Part shown: positions 17,042 to 28,141 of the stretch, in pieces | How positions within the stretch are numbered: the stretch's first letter is position 1 | How the letters are laid out: each line of letters begins with the position of its first letter | Source: Boseongicola sp. | Lineage (GTDB): Bacteria > Pseudomonadota > Alphaproteobacteria > Rhodobacterales > Rhodobacteraceae | Reading direction: 5' to 3' | DNA: 64,000 nucleotides | NCBI GenBank assembly: GCA_014075275.1 | Contig: CP046179.1 | Location: 567,932 to 631,931 of the forward strand | Made by a program: the position numbers and the translations under genes | Notes under the pieces: model-generated | Databases searched by the model: none | Seen by the model: only the letters and a program-made list of their open reading frames with translations | Told to the model about the DNA's origin: nothing

Positions 17042-19161
17042 TCATATCGCGAGGGTATGGCGGCGCAAACCCTCATTCGGCGGGCCGTCTGGCGCATCAG
17101 GCGCGGTGAATGTGCCGATGCGTTTGATGAGCCAGTCCGGTGGGGGTGGCGGAGGGGCGACTTTGGGTGCTTTGAACACTTTCGCAGAGCGTCCAAAGAC
17201 GCGGGTTAGCATAGTTATGAATGTGTTGGTTTCATCCGCCGGTGGCAGTTCGTTTTGCTGGCCGGTTGAAAACAGTCGTTGAATAAGGCGATCCCGCGTT
17301 GGACCGGACTGGATATGCAGGGAAAAACCGGTGCGCAGGCGACCGCCAACTGAGAAAGTGCGTCGGCGATAGGCGGGGATGATGCCCACAAACGGCAATT
17401 CGACGCCGACCCAATTCAACTGGTCCAAGTTGGTGTCGCTGTGCATCTGATCAATCTCGACCAATACACCAGAGAGCGAGATATTGACCGTTTCGCCAGT
17501 TATTTCCCCGGTTTAGGTTACAATGCGACAGGGTTCGCAAATGGCGAAGCGTTCTTCTGCGCGCGACACCGGCCTGGGCACGGAAATTGTGACAACGATC
17601 AGTAATATCAACATGTTGAAGATCGACCAGAAAGCTACAACTGGTAGCAGGCTGGCTTCGGTGACGATGCGTGTGGCGAAGTTTGTGTTGAGGAAAATAC
17701 CGATCCCGGTCGCGAAAATCAGGCCGAGAGCTACAAGGATGGTGAAGCGATCTTCGTGGGTCAGGCCAGCGTCGCTGCCTTTTGGAGTGACTTTGAAGCT
17801 GTGGCCCTTGGGTTTCACGAGCGTCAGCAAAACGACAGGCATCAGGCGGAACGATTGCAAGACCGCTTCGACGGTCGAAGCGATGGGCGAAAATTCTCGG
17901 GGGCCAGGAAATTCATGAAGATTAGTGCCGCCATGACGGCTGGAATTTGCAGCGACAATATTTCCGACAACGAAGCGTCTATCAAAGGCGGATATCCGGT
18001 GAGCAGGAAGATCGCCGGTGTCGCCATGGCAATGGGTTGGCAGAGGGATTGGCTGAGCCAGTGACTGGGATTGAAAAACAGCCGTTGGAGCGGTGTCATC
18101 CCCGGACCGAAGGGGCCGTTTTTGACATAGAGCAGCTGGACGCCGCCCTGGGCCCAACGGGCGCGCTGGACGAAGTAGGCGTCCAGCGTTTCGGGGGCCA
18201 GACCGATTGCCAAACGCTCACCCAAATAGCGGGTAATGTATCCAAGGCGCAGGAATGCGAGCGTCAGCAACATGTCTTCGGTGATGGAGTCAGTAGGCAT
18301 CGCACCGCCTATTTCTTCAAGTGCAGTGCGACGAATGATGCCGTTGGACCCGCAGCAAAACGCGCAATCCCACCCGTCGCGACCGGGTTGGATCACATCA
18401 AAGAAAAACCGCTGCTCGTCTGGTAGCGTTGAGCGCATATCCATATTGGTTTGAAGCGGTGTGCTGTTGAAGAAGTGGTGCGGCATCTGGACGATGCCGA
18501 TCTTGGGGTTGCTGAAAAACCCCATCGCCCGCATAAGCATCTGGTTTTGGGGCACAAAATCGGCATCCAGGATGAGAATGAAGTCGGCATGCGTCTTCTT
18601 TACGGCGGCATTGATATTTCCGGCTTTGGCATGGGAATTATCGCTGCGTAGTAGATGATTTACCCCGCGATTGGTGCAGTATTTGGCAAGCCAATCGCGG
18701 CGACCATCGTCGAGGACGTGGATGAAAAGTTTGTCCTTTGGCCAATCGAGCGCCAATGCGCCGGCAATGGTTTTTTCCAGCACGTCTTCGGGTTCGTTGT
18801 AGGTGGCAATGAAGACATCGACGGTTGGCAATACCTGGGGTGGTGTGCGGCGCAAGCGCGCTTCGTGGACATCAGCTTCGGCGGATCGATTTGTGCGTTT
18901 CAGAAGGATGAGATCCAGTTGCAGGGTTTCATACCAGAGCCACAGTTCGGCAAGGAAGACGATCCAGACAAAGGCGCTGCGAAGTGAAATGTCATTTGCC
19001 GGAAGCACGGTTTCGAGAATGCGCCAATGTAGGTAGATGACCAAAAGGGTGGTAAATCCAAGCACCATTATGGCCGTGCGCAACGGCGCATTTGGCGACC
19101 ACTTGGGCATGACCAGCGCCAGAAAGAACAGCAAAAGCGCCGGAACAAGTGACTGGTCCAT
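17042..19161 (-). pseudogene. Broken cellulose-synthase-like glycan synthase (BgsA-like) with PilZ-like tail
   Basis: Processive GT2 membrane synthase; intact it would be about 706 residues. The first 420 residues read normally, with membrane helices and all catalytic motifs: DDG (151-153), DAD (199-201), TED (294-296) and QRARW (332-336). The frame then breaks at a run of five G (plus strand 17899-17903); one added base restores a family-like reading (QSFRLMPVVLLTLVKPKG). In that frame a TAA (17513-17515) interrupts the C-terminal domain between RAEER (RxxxR) and NISLSG (NxSxxG), the two PilZ c-di-GMP motifs. As written, the product ends at 439 residues, without the last helices and the regulatory domain. 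Pairing with a HlyD-like gene recalls Sinorhizobium BgsB-BgsA mixed-linkage beta-glucan synthesis. Confidence 0.75.
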
Positions 19162-19164
19162 GGG

Positions 19165-20454
19165 TTAGCCCGGGCCGCCCGACAGCTTTGCAAAAGCAAC
19201 ATCAATACCGCTGGCTTTGCGCAGGCGACTGATCCAGTTTTCCAGGGGTGCCAAAAAGTCAGATACACGGGGATCGCTAATTTGCACTTCTGCCGTGCGG
19301 CCGACATCGCAAAAAGCGGCGCTGACCGCAGGATCGGTCGTGTCGGTGGGGTCCAGTGCAACGAAGACCTTCACGCCACCGTTTTCATGAGGTTCCAGCA
19401 CAGCGGCGTCGACAGCGGATTGTGCCGATCCCAGTGCTTCGGCATGACGAGAAATGACGCGGGCATGAAAAACGTCGGTGCTGCCGCGCAATTGAACCTC
19501 GGCCAATGTGCCTGCCGGGATGCTTTCAAAGGCGCGCTCGGAAAACACCACCTCGAGAAAGCGGCGTTCGCAATCCAGCACCTGCATGATGTCAGAGCCA
19601 AGTGTTATGCTACTGCCAGCGGCGGCGGAGGCAGTCCAAACCACGCCGTTGGTGCGGGAAACCGGGCGAAACCTGTCGGTATTCTGTTGATCCGAAACAA
19701 GAATTTCCCGATGGGTTTGCCAACCCGATAGATCGCCCTGCGCCGAACGGCGGCGGGTGCGGACATCGGCTAAAGTGCGCAACATATCATCGATGCGGTC
19801 AAACCCCTCGGCACGGCGACCGGTGCCAGCGGGTGAAGGAAAGCTGTTTGAGATAGCCTCAAGCTCGATCTCGAGGGCGGAAATTGTTGCGTCCTGCACT
19901 GCAACTTGTGCTGCTAAACTTTCAAGCGCGAAGGTTGCGGTTACCAGTTTTTCGCGGGTCACTGCGCCGCGTTCTGCCAAGGTTTCCAGCCGCGCTTTTT
20001 CGCTTTCGGAGCGCTGCCGCTGGTTCACGCGCATTCGACGTAATGCCCGCGCTTCATCCAGTTTGGCATTCAAGAACCGAACTTCTATGCCACGTTCGAT
20101 ATCGGCGCGGGCGCGCAGGGTTGAGATGGTCGTTTCCAACGCCGCCTCCTCGGCCTGAAGCGCGGCGATTTTGACTTGTGTTGATAGGATTTGACCATCC
20201 AGCCGGGCAATGTCCGGGGCGGCATCGAATGTCTTTTCGATATCCAAAAGAACCTTCTGACGAGTCACCGGCGACGAAATACCGTTGGTGGCCATGACGA
20301 TGCGGCCATTGATTGGTGCGCGCACGGTGACCACCGGTGCATTGACGACCGCGAACGTCGATACGAACCCTGTGGCGCTTGGCCATAGAAGTTGGAAAAC
20401 GGCCACCAGCACGAAAATCGCAGTTGCAATGCGAAGTTTACGGCTTCCTAACAT
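19165..20454 (-). CDS. HlyD/membrane-fusion-type periplasmic protein (BgsB-like)
   Basis: 429 residues with one N-terminal membrane helix (IATAIFVLVAVFQLLW), a lipoyl-like strand segment (VVTVRAPINGRIVM), a long coiled coil (about 80-215) and a C-terminal barrel region. It is placed three bases before the synthase gene, so the pair is coupled. Membrane-fusion proteins next to a cellulose-synthase-like enzyme are known from alginate (Alg44) and from mixed-linkage beta-glucan (BgsB), where they help move the glycan across the periplasm. The gene itself is intact although its partner is not. Confidence 0.75.
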   Translation of the reverse strand: MLGSRKLRIATAIFVLVAVFQLLWPSATGFVSTFAVVNAPVVTVRAPINGRIVMATNGISSPVTRQKVLLDIEKTFDAAPDIARLDGQILSTQVKIAALQAEEAALETTISTLRARADIERGIEVRFLNAKLDEARALRRMRVNQRQRSESEKARLETLAERGAVTREKLVTATFALESLAAQVAVQDATISALEIELEAISNSFPSPAGTGRRAEGFDRIDDMLRTLADVRTRRRSAQGDLSGWQTHREILVSDQQNTDRFRPVSRTNGVVWTASAAAGSSITLGSDIMQVLDCERRFLEVVFSERAFESIPAGTLAEVQLRGSTDVFHARVISRHAEALGSAQSAVDAAVLEPHENGGVKVFVALDPTDTTDPAVSAAFCDVGRTAEVQISDPRVSDFLAPLENWISRLRKASGIDVAFAKLSGGPG

Positions 20455-20545
20455 CCATCACCAAATCCCGAGTGCATATGCATCCGAATTAGGCCGATAA
20501 TGTTGATTTAAGCCAAATTTACCGCCGGATTCCTGCCCTGAAAGA

Positions 20546-20578
20546 CGATAAATGTTTAGGATTTAGCGAAATTTATCG
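20546..20578. repeat. Inverted repeat over the maeB stop codon
   Basis: CGATAAAT (20546-20553) and ATTTATCG (20571-20578) form a perfect 8-bp inverted repeat with a 17-bp spacer. The right arm includes the maeB stop codon. It could act as a weak terminator for maeB or as an operator for the HlyD-like gene, whose start is 91 bp away. Confidence 0.4.
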
Positions 20579-22864
20579 CTGGTCATATTGCGCAACGGGT
20601 GTGCCAGCGAGGGCAGATATGTTCAAAAGCCCGCGCGCTGTAATGGACGGCGTGACGATATGTGCGCAGTTGCCCATGCCCATCAGGATCGGCCCCACTT
20701 CCAGCCCGCCAGCCTTCATTTTCAGGATATTGCGCACGCCTGAGGCAGAATCTGTATTGGCGAAGACCAGCACATTTGCCGGTTCGTCAAAACGCGCGCG
20801 TGGCATTATGCGAGCGCGAAGTTTTGGATCGAGCGCTGCATCGGCGTGCATTTCGCCTTCGTAATCGAAGGGGCGCGGTTCGCTGTCCAAAATGTCCATC
20901 GCGGCCCGCATGGTCCGTCCGGATTCGCAGTCGAGATTGCCGAACTGGGAATGAGAGCAAAGAGCAATTTTGGGGCGAACGCCGAAGCGCAGAGTATGAC
21001 GTGCGGCTGCGATGACGACATTGGCTATTTGCTGAGGTGTCGGTTCGGGATGTACCTGCGTGTCGGCGACAAATAGTGGTGCGTCTTCGGTGATCATCAA
21101 GCTGAGCGCGCCAATCGGGTGAAGACCTTTGTCCTTGCCCAACACTTCGTTGATATATTTCAGATGCCAAAGGTACTGGCCAAAGGTGCCGCAGATCAGG
21201 CTGTCTGCTTCCCCGCGCTGGACCATAACCGAGGCAATAGCGGTTGTATTCGTGCGCATGATTGCGCGGGCCAGATCCGGAGTAACGCCGTGGCGTTCCA
21301 TTAGGCTGTGGTATGTCTCCCAATACTCGCGATAGCGCGGATCGTTCTCGGGATTGACGACTTCGAAATCGACGCCCGCGTGAATTGGCAGACCGATGCG
21401 CTCAATCCGGCTTTCAATGACATCAGGGCGGCCAATCAGGATTGGCTTGTCGATGGTTTCTTCCAGCATAGCGTTGGCGGCACGAAGAACGCGGTCATCT
21501 TCGCCTTCAGCAAAGACGATCTGGCGCTGGGCGGTTGCGGCGGCTTCGAATACAGGTCGCATGATAAGAGCTGAGCGGAAGACGGAACCGTCGAGTTTTT
21601 GTTTGTAGGCTTCGAAATCCTCCACGGGACGCAATGCAACGCCTGTGTCCATCGCGGCTTTGGCAACCGCAGAGGCAACGACACCCATCAAACGCGGATC
21701 AAATGGTTTCGGAATAAGATAGTCTGCGCCGAAAGTCAGTTGCTCGCCTTTATAGGCGGCGGCGGCTTCGGCACTGGTTGTCGCGCGGGCAAGCTGGGCA
21801 ATGCCGTCGATGCACGCAAGTTTCATTTCATCGTTAATCTCGGTTGCGTTGATGTCGAGCGCACCCCGGAAGATGAAAGGGAAGCACAGCACGTTGTTGA
21901 CCTGGTTGGGAAAATCCGAACGGCCAGTGGCGATGATTGCATCCGGAGCAACCTCGCGTGCGGCATCGGGCATAATTTCCGGTGTGGGATTTGCCAGAGC
22001 GAAAATGATCGGCTGAGACGTCATTTTCGCCACCATTTCGGGGGTCAGAACACCGGGGCCGGAAAGCCCCAGGAACATGTCTGCGCCCTCGATGACGTCG
22101 GCAAGTGAGCGTGGCCCACCCGGCTGCGCATACTCGGCTTTTTGAGGGGTCATGTCGCTTTCGCGACCCTCATAGACCAGCCCTTCGATGTCGACGAGCC
22201 AGACGTTTTCGCGCTTAACGCCCAGTTTCAGGAGCATATTCAGGCAGGCAATACCCGCGGCGCCGCCGCCGGTTGATACCACTTTGATGTCTTTGAAATC
22301 TTTGCCTGCCACATGCAAGGCGTTGGTTGCCGCGGCCCCAACGACAATAGCGGTTCCATGTTGGTCATCGTGAAATACAGGGATGTTCATGCGTTCGCGG
22401 CAGAGCTTTTCAACGATGAAGCAATCCGGTGCCTTGATGTCTTCAAGGTTAATGGCGCCAAAGGTCGGCTCTAGGGCGCATACGATGTCGGCAACTTTCT
22501 CGGGGTCGGCTTCGTTCAGCTCTATATCGAAGCAGTCGATGTTGGCGAATTTTTTGAACAGAACGGCCTTGCCCTCCATGACTGGCTTTGAGGCCAGTCC
22601 GCCGATATTGCCAAGGCCCAGAACCGCAGTTCCGTTGGTCACGACCGCAACAAGATTGCCGCGCGAGGTGTATAGGTTGGCCGTCATAGGGTCGGCTTTG
22701 ATTTCAAGGCAGGCTTCGGCGACACCCGGAGAATAAGCGCGGGATAGGTCATGGCCGTTTGCCAAGGGTTTGGTTGCCCTGATTTCCAGTTTTCCTGGTT
22801 TAGGATGAGCGTGATAGTCCAGAGCCTCCTGGCGTAGTGCCGATTGTCTTGGATCGCTGGTCAT
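20573..22864 (-). CDS. maeB: NADP-dependent malic enzyme with C-terminal phosphotransacetylase-like domain
   Basis: Oxidatively decarboxylates malate to pyruvate with NADP. The 763 residues have the typical fused layout: malic enzyme (about 1-430; [18 protein letters not shown]-type pocket replaced by [25 protein letters not shown]) and a Pta-like domain (about 440-760) that usually serves regulation by acetyl-CoA rather than catalysis. The start at 22864 is favoured by GGGAG eight bases upstream; an ATG five codons earlier is possible. It is divergent from the cdd operon. Confidence 0.94.
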   Translation of the reverse strand: MTSDPRQSALRQEALDYHAHPKPGKLEIRATKPLANGHDLSRAYSPGVAEACLEIKADPMTANLYTSRGNLVAVVTNGTAVLGLGNIGGLASKPVMEGKAVLFKKFANIDCFDIELNEADPEKVADIVCALEPTFGAINLEDIKAPDCFIVEKLCRERMNIPVFHDDQHGTAIVVGAAATNALHVAGKDFKDIKVVSTGGGAAGIACLNMLLKLGVKRENVWLVDIEGLVYEGRESDMTPQKAEYAQPGGPRSLADVIEGADMFLGLSGPGVLTPEMVAKMTSQPIIFALANPTPEIMPDAAREVAPDAIIATGRSDFPNQVNNVLCFPFIFRGALDINATEINDEMKLACIDGIAQLARATTSAEAAAAYKGEQLTFGADYLIPKPFDPRLMGVVASAVAKAAMDTGVALRPVEDFEAYKQKLDGSVFRSALIMRPVFEAAATAQRQIVFAEGEDDRVLRAANAMLEETIDKPILIGRPDVIESRIERIGLPIHAGVDFEVVNPENDPRYREYWETYHSLMERHGVTPDLARAIMRTNTTAIASVMVQRGEADSLICGTFGQYLWHLKYINEVLGKDKGLHPIGALSLMITEDAPLFVADTQVHPEPTPQQIANVVIAAARHTLRFGVRPKIALCSHSQFGNLDCESGRTMRAAMDILDSEPRPFDYEGEMHADAALDPKLRARIMPRARFDEPANVLVFANTDSASGVRNILKMKAGGLEVGPILMGMGNCAHIVTPSITARGLLNISALAGTPVAQYDQR

Positions 22865-23089
22865 CCCTGTCACTCCCATATTGTTTAACGCTAAACTAAA
22901 TTTGGGCGTGGCCAGTAATTCAGTCTGAAATGCGTATTTTTATCAGTTTGCTGTGTCGCGGCGGGAAGAGCAAGCGCGGTTATTCATTGGTCGCTGGATT
23001 GCAGTGATTGGCAGCAGATTACATCTTGCCGCCCCTTGCCATTGCCGCGCCCATTCGGCACCCTGAACCGAGACCAAAAGGATTGCCCA

Positions 23090-23482
23090 ATGAGCCTGAT
23101 TGATGACGCTGCCAAGGTGCGACAGAATGCTTATGCACCGTATTCAAAGTTCAAAGTTGGGGCGGCGTTAAAGACGGCCTCGGGGCAAGTATTTGTTGGG
23201 TGCAACGTCGAAAATGCAGCCTATCCCGAGGGGACCTGTGCCGAAGCTGGAGCAATTGCCGCTATGGTGGCTGGGGGTGAAACCACATTTACTGAGGTTG
23301 CGGTTATCGCGGACAGTCCCCGTCCGGTGGCACCCTGTGGTGGGTGCCGTCAAAAACTGGCGGAGTTTGCAGCCAAAGGTGCGCGGGTGACGATGGGCAC
23401 TGTTGATGGTGTGCGCCAGGACATGGCCGTGGCGGATTTACTGCCTGGTGCGTTTGAGGCTGGCGACATGGACAACGTCTGA
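23090..23482 (+). CDS. cdd: Cytidine deaminase
   Basis: Deaminates cytidine and deoxycytidine to uridines. 130 residues, the tetrameric class size. Zinc-site blocks are visible: TCAEAGAI, with the catalytic Glu, and PCGGCRQKL. It is the first gene of a nucleoside-salvage operon (cdd-deoA-deoB-add-upp) with inter-gene gaps of 0-2 bases or overlaps. The 5' flank (about 225 bp to maeB) should hold the operon promoter, but I see no convincing operator. Confidence 0.95.
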   Translation: MSLIDDAAKVRQNAYAPYSKFKVGAALKTASGQVFVGCNVENAAYPEGTCAEAGAIAAMVAGGETTFTEVAVIADSPRPVAPCGGCRQKLAEFAAKGARVTMGTVDGVRQDMAVADLLPGAFEAGDMDNV

Positions 23483-23484
23483 GA

Positions 23485-24786
23485 ATGGACGCGCGTACGA
23501 TCATTACCAAAGTTCGCGACCGGGGTGAGCCAACCCAGGCGGAATTGAGCTGGTTCGCCAAAGGGTTATCTACTGGCGGGGTTTCAGACGCTCAGGCCGG
23601 GGCATTTGCAATGGCGGTTTGCGTTCAGGGATTGTCTGAGGAAGCACGAGTCGCCTTGACGTTGGCGATGCGTGACTCGGGCGATGTGCTGACCTGGGAT
23701 TTGCCGGGGCCGGTGGTTGATAAGCATTCTACAGGCGGTATCGGTGACTGTGTGTCGTTGATTCTGGCGCCGATGTTGGCTGCGTGCGGTGTTTATGTTC
23801 CGATGATCTCGGGCCGGGGGCTTGGGCACACTGGCGGGACGCTGGACAAGTTGGAAGCCATTCCCGGTGTTTCGACTGATGTGGATGAAACGAAATTTCG
23901 AAAGATCGCACGGGACGTTGGTTGCGCCATTGTTTCGGCGAACGCTGATATCGCCCCGGCGGACCGACGTCTTTATGCTGTGCGGGATGTGACGTCGACT
24001 GTCGAAAGCATCGATTTAATTACCGCTTCAATTTTATCGAAGAAACTTGCAGCCGGGCTTTTCGGCTTAATGTCGGATGTGAAAGTCGGTTCGGGCGCGT
24101 TCATGACGACAGTCGAGGAAGCCCGTGCCTTGGCGACCTCTTTGGTGAGCGTTGCAAATGGAGCCGGATGCAAATCGGCTGCGTTGATTACGGATATGAG
24201 CCAACCTTTGGCTTCAGCTGCCGGGAACGCGCTTGAAATGGTTGAGGTCATGGAGGCTCTGACAGCGCCAAAAAACTCGCGCCTTATTGAGTTGTCGTTG
24301 ACCCTTGGGGCGGAGCTGTTGGTTCTTGCGAATGTTGAAGCTGACGTAGCCAAGGCGGCGATGAAGTTGCGGGACACGTTGGAAAGCGGACAAGCTACTG
24401 AAAAATTTGATGAAATGGTGGCTGCTCTTGGTGGGCCTTCGGCGTTCAGTGGCCAATGGCGGCAACGGCTGCCCGAAGCAAATGTTATCCGTGACATTGA
24501 AAGCCCTGGGTCGGGGCAGATTGCGTCAATTGATGGCAAAGCCATTGGGATGGCGGTTGTCCACATGGGCGGCGGTCGGCTGAAGGGCGGCGAGCGAATT
24601 GACCCGTCCGTTGGGTTTTCGGAGATCGTTGATCTGGGCACCAGCGTTGAAAAGGGCCAACCATTGGCGCGGTTGCATGCCGCCAGCGCGCGTGCCGCCG
24701 CAGATGCCGAAAAAGCATTTCTGGGCGCGATTGGGTTTGGCGAAATAGGGGAAGTTAGCCCTTTGATCTGGGAGAAAATAGGCTGA
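23485..24786 (+). CDS. deoA: Thymidine phosphorylase
   Basis: Cleaves thymidine or deoxyuridine with phosphate to the base and deoxyribose-1-phosphate. 433 residues, normal for the bacterial enzyme. It shows the phosphate-binding KHSTGGIGD motif, the family segment SGRGLGHTGGTLDKLE and KVGSGAFM. It starts two bases after cdd and its TGA overlaps the deoB ATG by one base, so the genes are translationally coupled. Confidence 0.95.
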   Translation: MDARTIITKVRDRGEPTQAELSWFAKGLSTGGVSDAQAGAFAMAVCVQGLSEEARVALTLAMRDSGDVLTWDLPGPVVDKHSTGGIGDCVSLILAPMLAACGVYVPMISGRGLGHTGGTLDKLEAIPGVSTDVDETKFRKIARDVGCAIVSANADIAPADRRLYAVRDVTSTVESIDLITASILSKKLAAGLFGLMSDVKVGSGAFMTTVEEARALATSLVSVANGAGCKSAALITDMSQPLASAAGNALEMVEVMEALTAPKNSRLIELSLTLGAELLVLANVEADVAKAAMKLRDTLESGQATEKFDEMVAALGGPSAFSGQWRQRLPEANVIRDIESPGSGQIASIDGKAIGMAVVHMGGGRLKGGERIDPSVGFSEIVDLGTSVEKGQPLARLHAASARAAADAEKAFLGAIGFGEIGEVSPLIWEKIG

Positions 24787-25994
24787 TGCCGCGCGCTTTT
24801 TTGATCGTTTTGGATAGCGCCGGGATCGGGGGCGCACCGGATGCGGACAAGTTCTTTAATCAGGAAAAGCCTGATACCGGTTCTAACACCGTAGGGCATA
24901 TTGCCGAGGATTGTTGGAACGGTATTGCCGAAGACGGTCGTAGCGGCCCGTTGAATGTGCCGAACCTGTCAAAACTTGGATTGGGGCAGGCCATCGAATT
25001 GGCGTCGGGGCAGGCTTTGCCCGGATTTAGCGATAGTGCAGAGGGGCTTTGGGGCGCGGCAACTGAAGTGTCGCTGGGCAAGGATACTCCGTCAGGACAT
25101 TGGGAGTTGGCAGGCGTGCCAGTGCCCTGGGATTGGACGTATTTTCCAAAGGCGACACCGACATTTCCGCCAGATGTGACTGAGGCCGCCATTCGGTTTG
25201 CAGTTACAGGTGGCATATTGGGGAATTGTCATGCCTCTGGAATCGCTATCATTGAAGAGTTGGGGGCCGAGCACCTGCGGACCGGTTGGCCGATCTGCTA
25301 TACGTCGGTGGACAGTGTCTTTCAGATTGCGGCCCATGAAGAACGCTTTGGTCTGGATCGCCTGTTGGATATGTGTCGCAATCTGGCGCCGATGCTGCAT
25401 GACATGAAAGTCGGGCGGGTGATTGCGCGCCCATTTCTTGGCGAACCCGGCACGTTTGAGCGAACAATCAACCGCAAGGACTTTGCCATTGCGCCGCCGT
25501 CGCCGACCTTGTGCGATTGGGTGTCAGGGGCAGGGCGCAAGGTTTATGCTGTTGGCAAAATCGGCGACATCTTTTCGATGCGTGGCATTGATGAGAATAA
25601 GAAAGGCCGGGATGCCGACCTGATGGAGCATCTTCTTGATTATGTCGGAAGCGCCGAAGATGGCAGCCTTACATTCGCGAACTTTGTCGAGTTTGATACG
25701 CAATATGGCCATCGCCGCGATGTTTCAGGCTATGCGCGGGCGCTGGAGTGGTTCGATACTCAGGTGCCGCGCCTGCGTGCTGCGATGCGTCCAGATGACC
25801 TGATGATCTTTACAGCAGATCATGGCAACGACCCTAGTTGGATCGGCACCGATCACACCCGCGAACGTGTTCCGGTTTTGGGAATGGGCGCGGGTATCAA
25901 GGATGCTGGTCAGATTGGGTTTGTCGATGTTGCGGCTTCTATTGCGGCGCATCTTTCGGTTCCGTCGATCGGGCCGGGAAGGAGTTTTCTGTGA
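24786..25994 (+). CDS. deoB: Phosphopentomutase
   Basis: Interconverts (deoxy)ribose-1- and 5-phosphate, feeding salvaged sugars to central metabolism. 402 residues of the alkaline-phosphatase superfamily, with N-terminal metal site VLDSAGIGGAPDA, the catalytic-Thr region KDTPSGHWELAG and the C-terminal metal site TADHGNDP ... TDHTRE. It overlaps both neighbours (TGATG with deoA, GTGA with add). Confidence 0.95.
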   Translation: MPRAFLIVLDSAGIGGAPDADKFFNQEKPDTGSNTVGHIAEDCWNGIAEDGRSGPLNVPNLSKLGLGQAIELASGQALPGFSDSAEGLWGAATEVSLGKDTPSGHWELAGVPVPWDWTYFPKATPTFPPDVTEAAIRFAVTGGILGNCHASGIAIIEELGAEHLRTGWPICYTSVDSVFQIAAHEERFGLDRLLDMCRNLAPMLHDMKVGRVIARPFLGEPGTFERTINRKDFAIAPPSPTLCDWVSGAGRKVYAVGKIGDIFSMRGIDENKKGRDADLMEHLLDYVGSAEDGSLTFANFVEFDTQYGHRRDVSGYARALEWFDTQVPRLRAAMRPDDLMIFTADHGNDPSWIGTDHTRERVPVLGMGAGIKDAGQIGFVDVAASIAAHLSVPSIGPGRSFL

Positions 25995-26974
25995 GTTTCA
26001 GTTCGTTGCCTAAAGTCGAGCTTCATCTGCATCTTGAAGGCGCTGCGCCGCCTGCTTTCATTCGGGGTCTGGCGTCAGAAAAGAGTGTCGATCTTTCGGG
26101 CATTTTCGATGAGCGCGGCGCCTATAAATACAAGGATTTCTGGGACTTTTTGCGGGTTTATGAGGCGGCAACGTCTGTATTGAATTCGCCGGAAGACTTT
26201 GCCCGCCTGACGACTGCCGTCTTGGAGGAATGTGCTGCCAACGGGGTGGTTTATGCCGAAACGTTTCTAAGTCCTGATTTTTGCGGCGGGCGCGATGTTG
26301 GGGCCTGGAAAGAATATCTGGCGGCCATTCAAGAGGCGGCGGATGCGGCCGAGGCGAAAGATGGCATAGTGTTGCGTGGGATCGTTACGTGCATTCGCCA
26401 TTTTGGACCTGACAAGGCGCGCGAGACGGCCATTTGTGCCGCTGAGACCGCCGGGGATTGGATTGTAGGCTATGGCATTGGCGGAGATGAGACCTCTGGC
26501 AAGTTGAGCGATTTTTCATGGGGTTATGAATGCGCCAAAGAGGCCGGTTTGCGTTTGACTGCCCATGCGGGCGAATGGGGTGGACCTGAAAGCGTTCGCG
26601 ACGCGATTGATGATTTGCACGTCGAGCGAGTTGGACACGGTGTTCGGGCAATTGAAGACCCGGCTTTGGTGGATCGGATTGCCGAGGACGGCATCGTTCT
26701 GGAGGTGTGTCCGGGATCAAACGTGGTTCTAGGCGTTTATCCGACGTGGCGGGATCATCCGATTGAGCGGCTTAGAGGTGCCGGATGCAAAGTTACGGTA
26801 TCTACCGATGATCCGCCGTTTTTCCACACGACAATGAATAACGAATATGACCGGTTGGCCGACACATTTGATTGGGACGAGAGCGTTTTTAACGAGATCG
26901 CTGTTGAAAGTGCCAACGCTGCCTTTTGTGACGCAGACACAAGATCGGCCATCCTGAAAAAACTGGAGACTTAA
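25991..26974 (+). CDS. add: Adenosine deaminase
   Basis: Converts adenosine to inosine, with zinc in the active site. 327 residues from the GTG at 25991, which overlaps the deoB stop and directly precedes the family start SLPKVELHLHLEGA. Metal and catalytic motifs seen are HLHLEG, TAHAGEWGGP, ERVGHGVRA and STDDPPFF. The frame is open far upstream inside deoB, but homology begins only here. It is followed without a gap by upp. Confidence 0.93.
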   Translation: MSFSSLPKVELHLHLEGAAPPAFIRGLASEKSVDLSGIFDERGAYKYKDFWDFLRVYEAATSVLNSPEDFARLTTAVLEECAANGVVYAETFLSPDFCGGRDVGAWKEYLAAIQEAADAAEAKDGIVLRGIVTCIRHFGPDKARETAICAAETAGDWIVGYGIGGDETSGKLSDFSWGYECAKEAGLRLTAHAGEWGGPESVRDAIDDLHVERVGHGVRAIEDPALVDRIAEDGIVLEVCPGSNVVLGVYPTWRDHPIERLRGAGCKVTVSTDDPPFFHTTMNNEYDRLADTFDWDESVFNEIAVESANAAFCDADTRSAILKKLET

Positions 26975-27607
26975 ATGGACCAACATCTGACAGTCGTTGA
27001 CCATCCGCTGGTACAGCACAAGCTGACGCTTATGCGCGACAAGAACACGTCGACGGCGGTGTTTCGTCAATTGCTGCGCGAGATTAGTCATCTACTGGCC
27101 TATGAGGTGACTCGCGAATTGTCGATGACGACGCGCCAGATCGAGACACCACTGATGGCGATGGACGCGCCGGTTCTGGATGGCCGCAAGTTGGCACTTG
27201 TATCAATTTTGCGGGCCGGGAACGGGTTGTTGGACGGGATGCTGGATCTGATCCCATCGGCGCGGGTTGGATTTGTCGGCCTTTATCGGGACGAGGAAAC
27301 GCTGCGCCCTGTACAATATTACTGCAAACTTCCGGGCGAACTGCCGGACAGGTTGGTTATTGCCGTTGATCCAATGCTGGCGACTGGTAACAGTTCGGCC
27401 GCGGCGATTGATCTGATCAAAGAGCAAGGCGCAACCGACATCCGGTTTCTGTGTTTGCTGGCAGCACCTGAAGGGGTTGCTCGGATGAAAGAAGCGCATC
27501 CCGATGTGCCGGTTGTGACGGCTGCCTTGGACGAGCGGTTGAACGAGCTTGGCTATATTGTGCCGGGGCTTGGTGATGCAGGAGACAGGATGTTCGGCAC
27601 GAAATAG
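26975..27607 (+). CDS. upp: Uracil phosphoribosyltransferase
   Basis: Makes UMP from uracil and PRPP. 210 residues, normal size, with the PRPP loop [15 protein letters not shown] and the C-terminal uracil-binding [13 protein letters not shown]. Its ATG follows the add TAA with no spacing, closing the salvage operon. No strong terminator follows in the 72-bp gap. Confidence 0.95.
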   Translation: MDQHLTVVDHPLVQHKLTLMRDKNTSTAVFRQLLREISHLLAYEVTRELSMTTRQIETPLMAMDAPVLDGRKLALVSILRAGNGLLDGMLDLIPSARVGFVGLYRDEETLRPVQYYCKLPGELPDRLVIAVDPMLATGNSSAAAIDLIKEQGATDIRFLCLLAAPEGVARMKEAHPDVPVVTAALDERLNELGYIVPGLGDAGDRMFGTK

Positions 27608-27679
27608 TGCGCAGAACCATTTTACAGAGATCGCACGTCAGTCCATCCTGACCACAACATATTGGCATTGAGGGCAGAC

Positions 27680-28141
27680 ATGCGCACATATCTGGCAGTA
27701 ATTTCGGCTGTGGCCATGGTAACGGCAACGACAACCCAGGCAGCGAATGCCCCGGCAGAATTGCCGCCCGCAGGCTACAAAAGCGTGGGCTTTGTTGACA
27801 GTCAAGGCTGTGCATTTGCCAAGACCGAGTTGAATGGTGAAGTCGTCTGGGCACCGCGATTGAGCGCCGCTCGCCAACAAATCTGCGATGAGACGCCGAC
27901 ATTTGCCAAGGCGAATGAGCGGCTTGTGGTCAGTCAACCTGTGCCTGTCAGCGTCGCGCCAAAGCGCAGTATTGCGAAAGCTCCGATGACTTCTGTACCA
28001 AAAAGCGCCCCAACCGGATATCGCAAAGTTTGGAGTGACGATCGGTTGAACAAAAATCGTGGCCCACAAACAGCGGCGGGTGATGCTGCGATGGCACGGG
28101 TTTGGTCAACCGACGCGCCTATGGTGTGGACGGGCAATTAA
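27680..28141 (+). CDS. Secreted protein of unknown function, SPOR-associated type
   Basis: 153 residues with a signal peptide (MRTYLAVISAVAMVTATTTQA), then GYKSVGFVDSQGCAFAK and VWAPRLSAARQQICDETPT. That pattern, followed by a second GYRKVWSDDRLNKNRGPQT block, is one I associate with Rhodobacterales envelope proteins that often end in a SPOR domain; no SPOR domain is present here. Probably periplasmic. Its stop overlaps the convergent gene at 28138 by four bases. Confidence 0.65.
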   Translation: MRTYLAVISAVAMVTATTTQAANAPAELPPAGYKSVGFVDSQGCAFAKTELNGEVVWAPRLSAARQQICDETPTFAKANERLVVSQPVPVSVAPKRSIAKAPMTSVPKSAPTGYRKVWSDDRLNKNRGPQTAAGDAAMARVWSTDAPMVWTGN

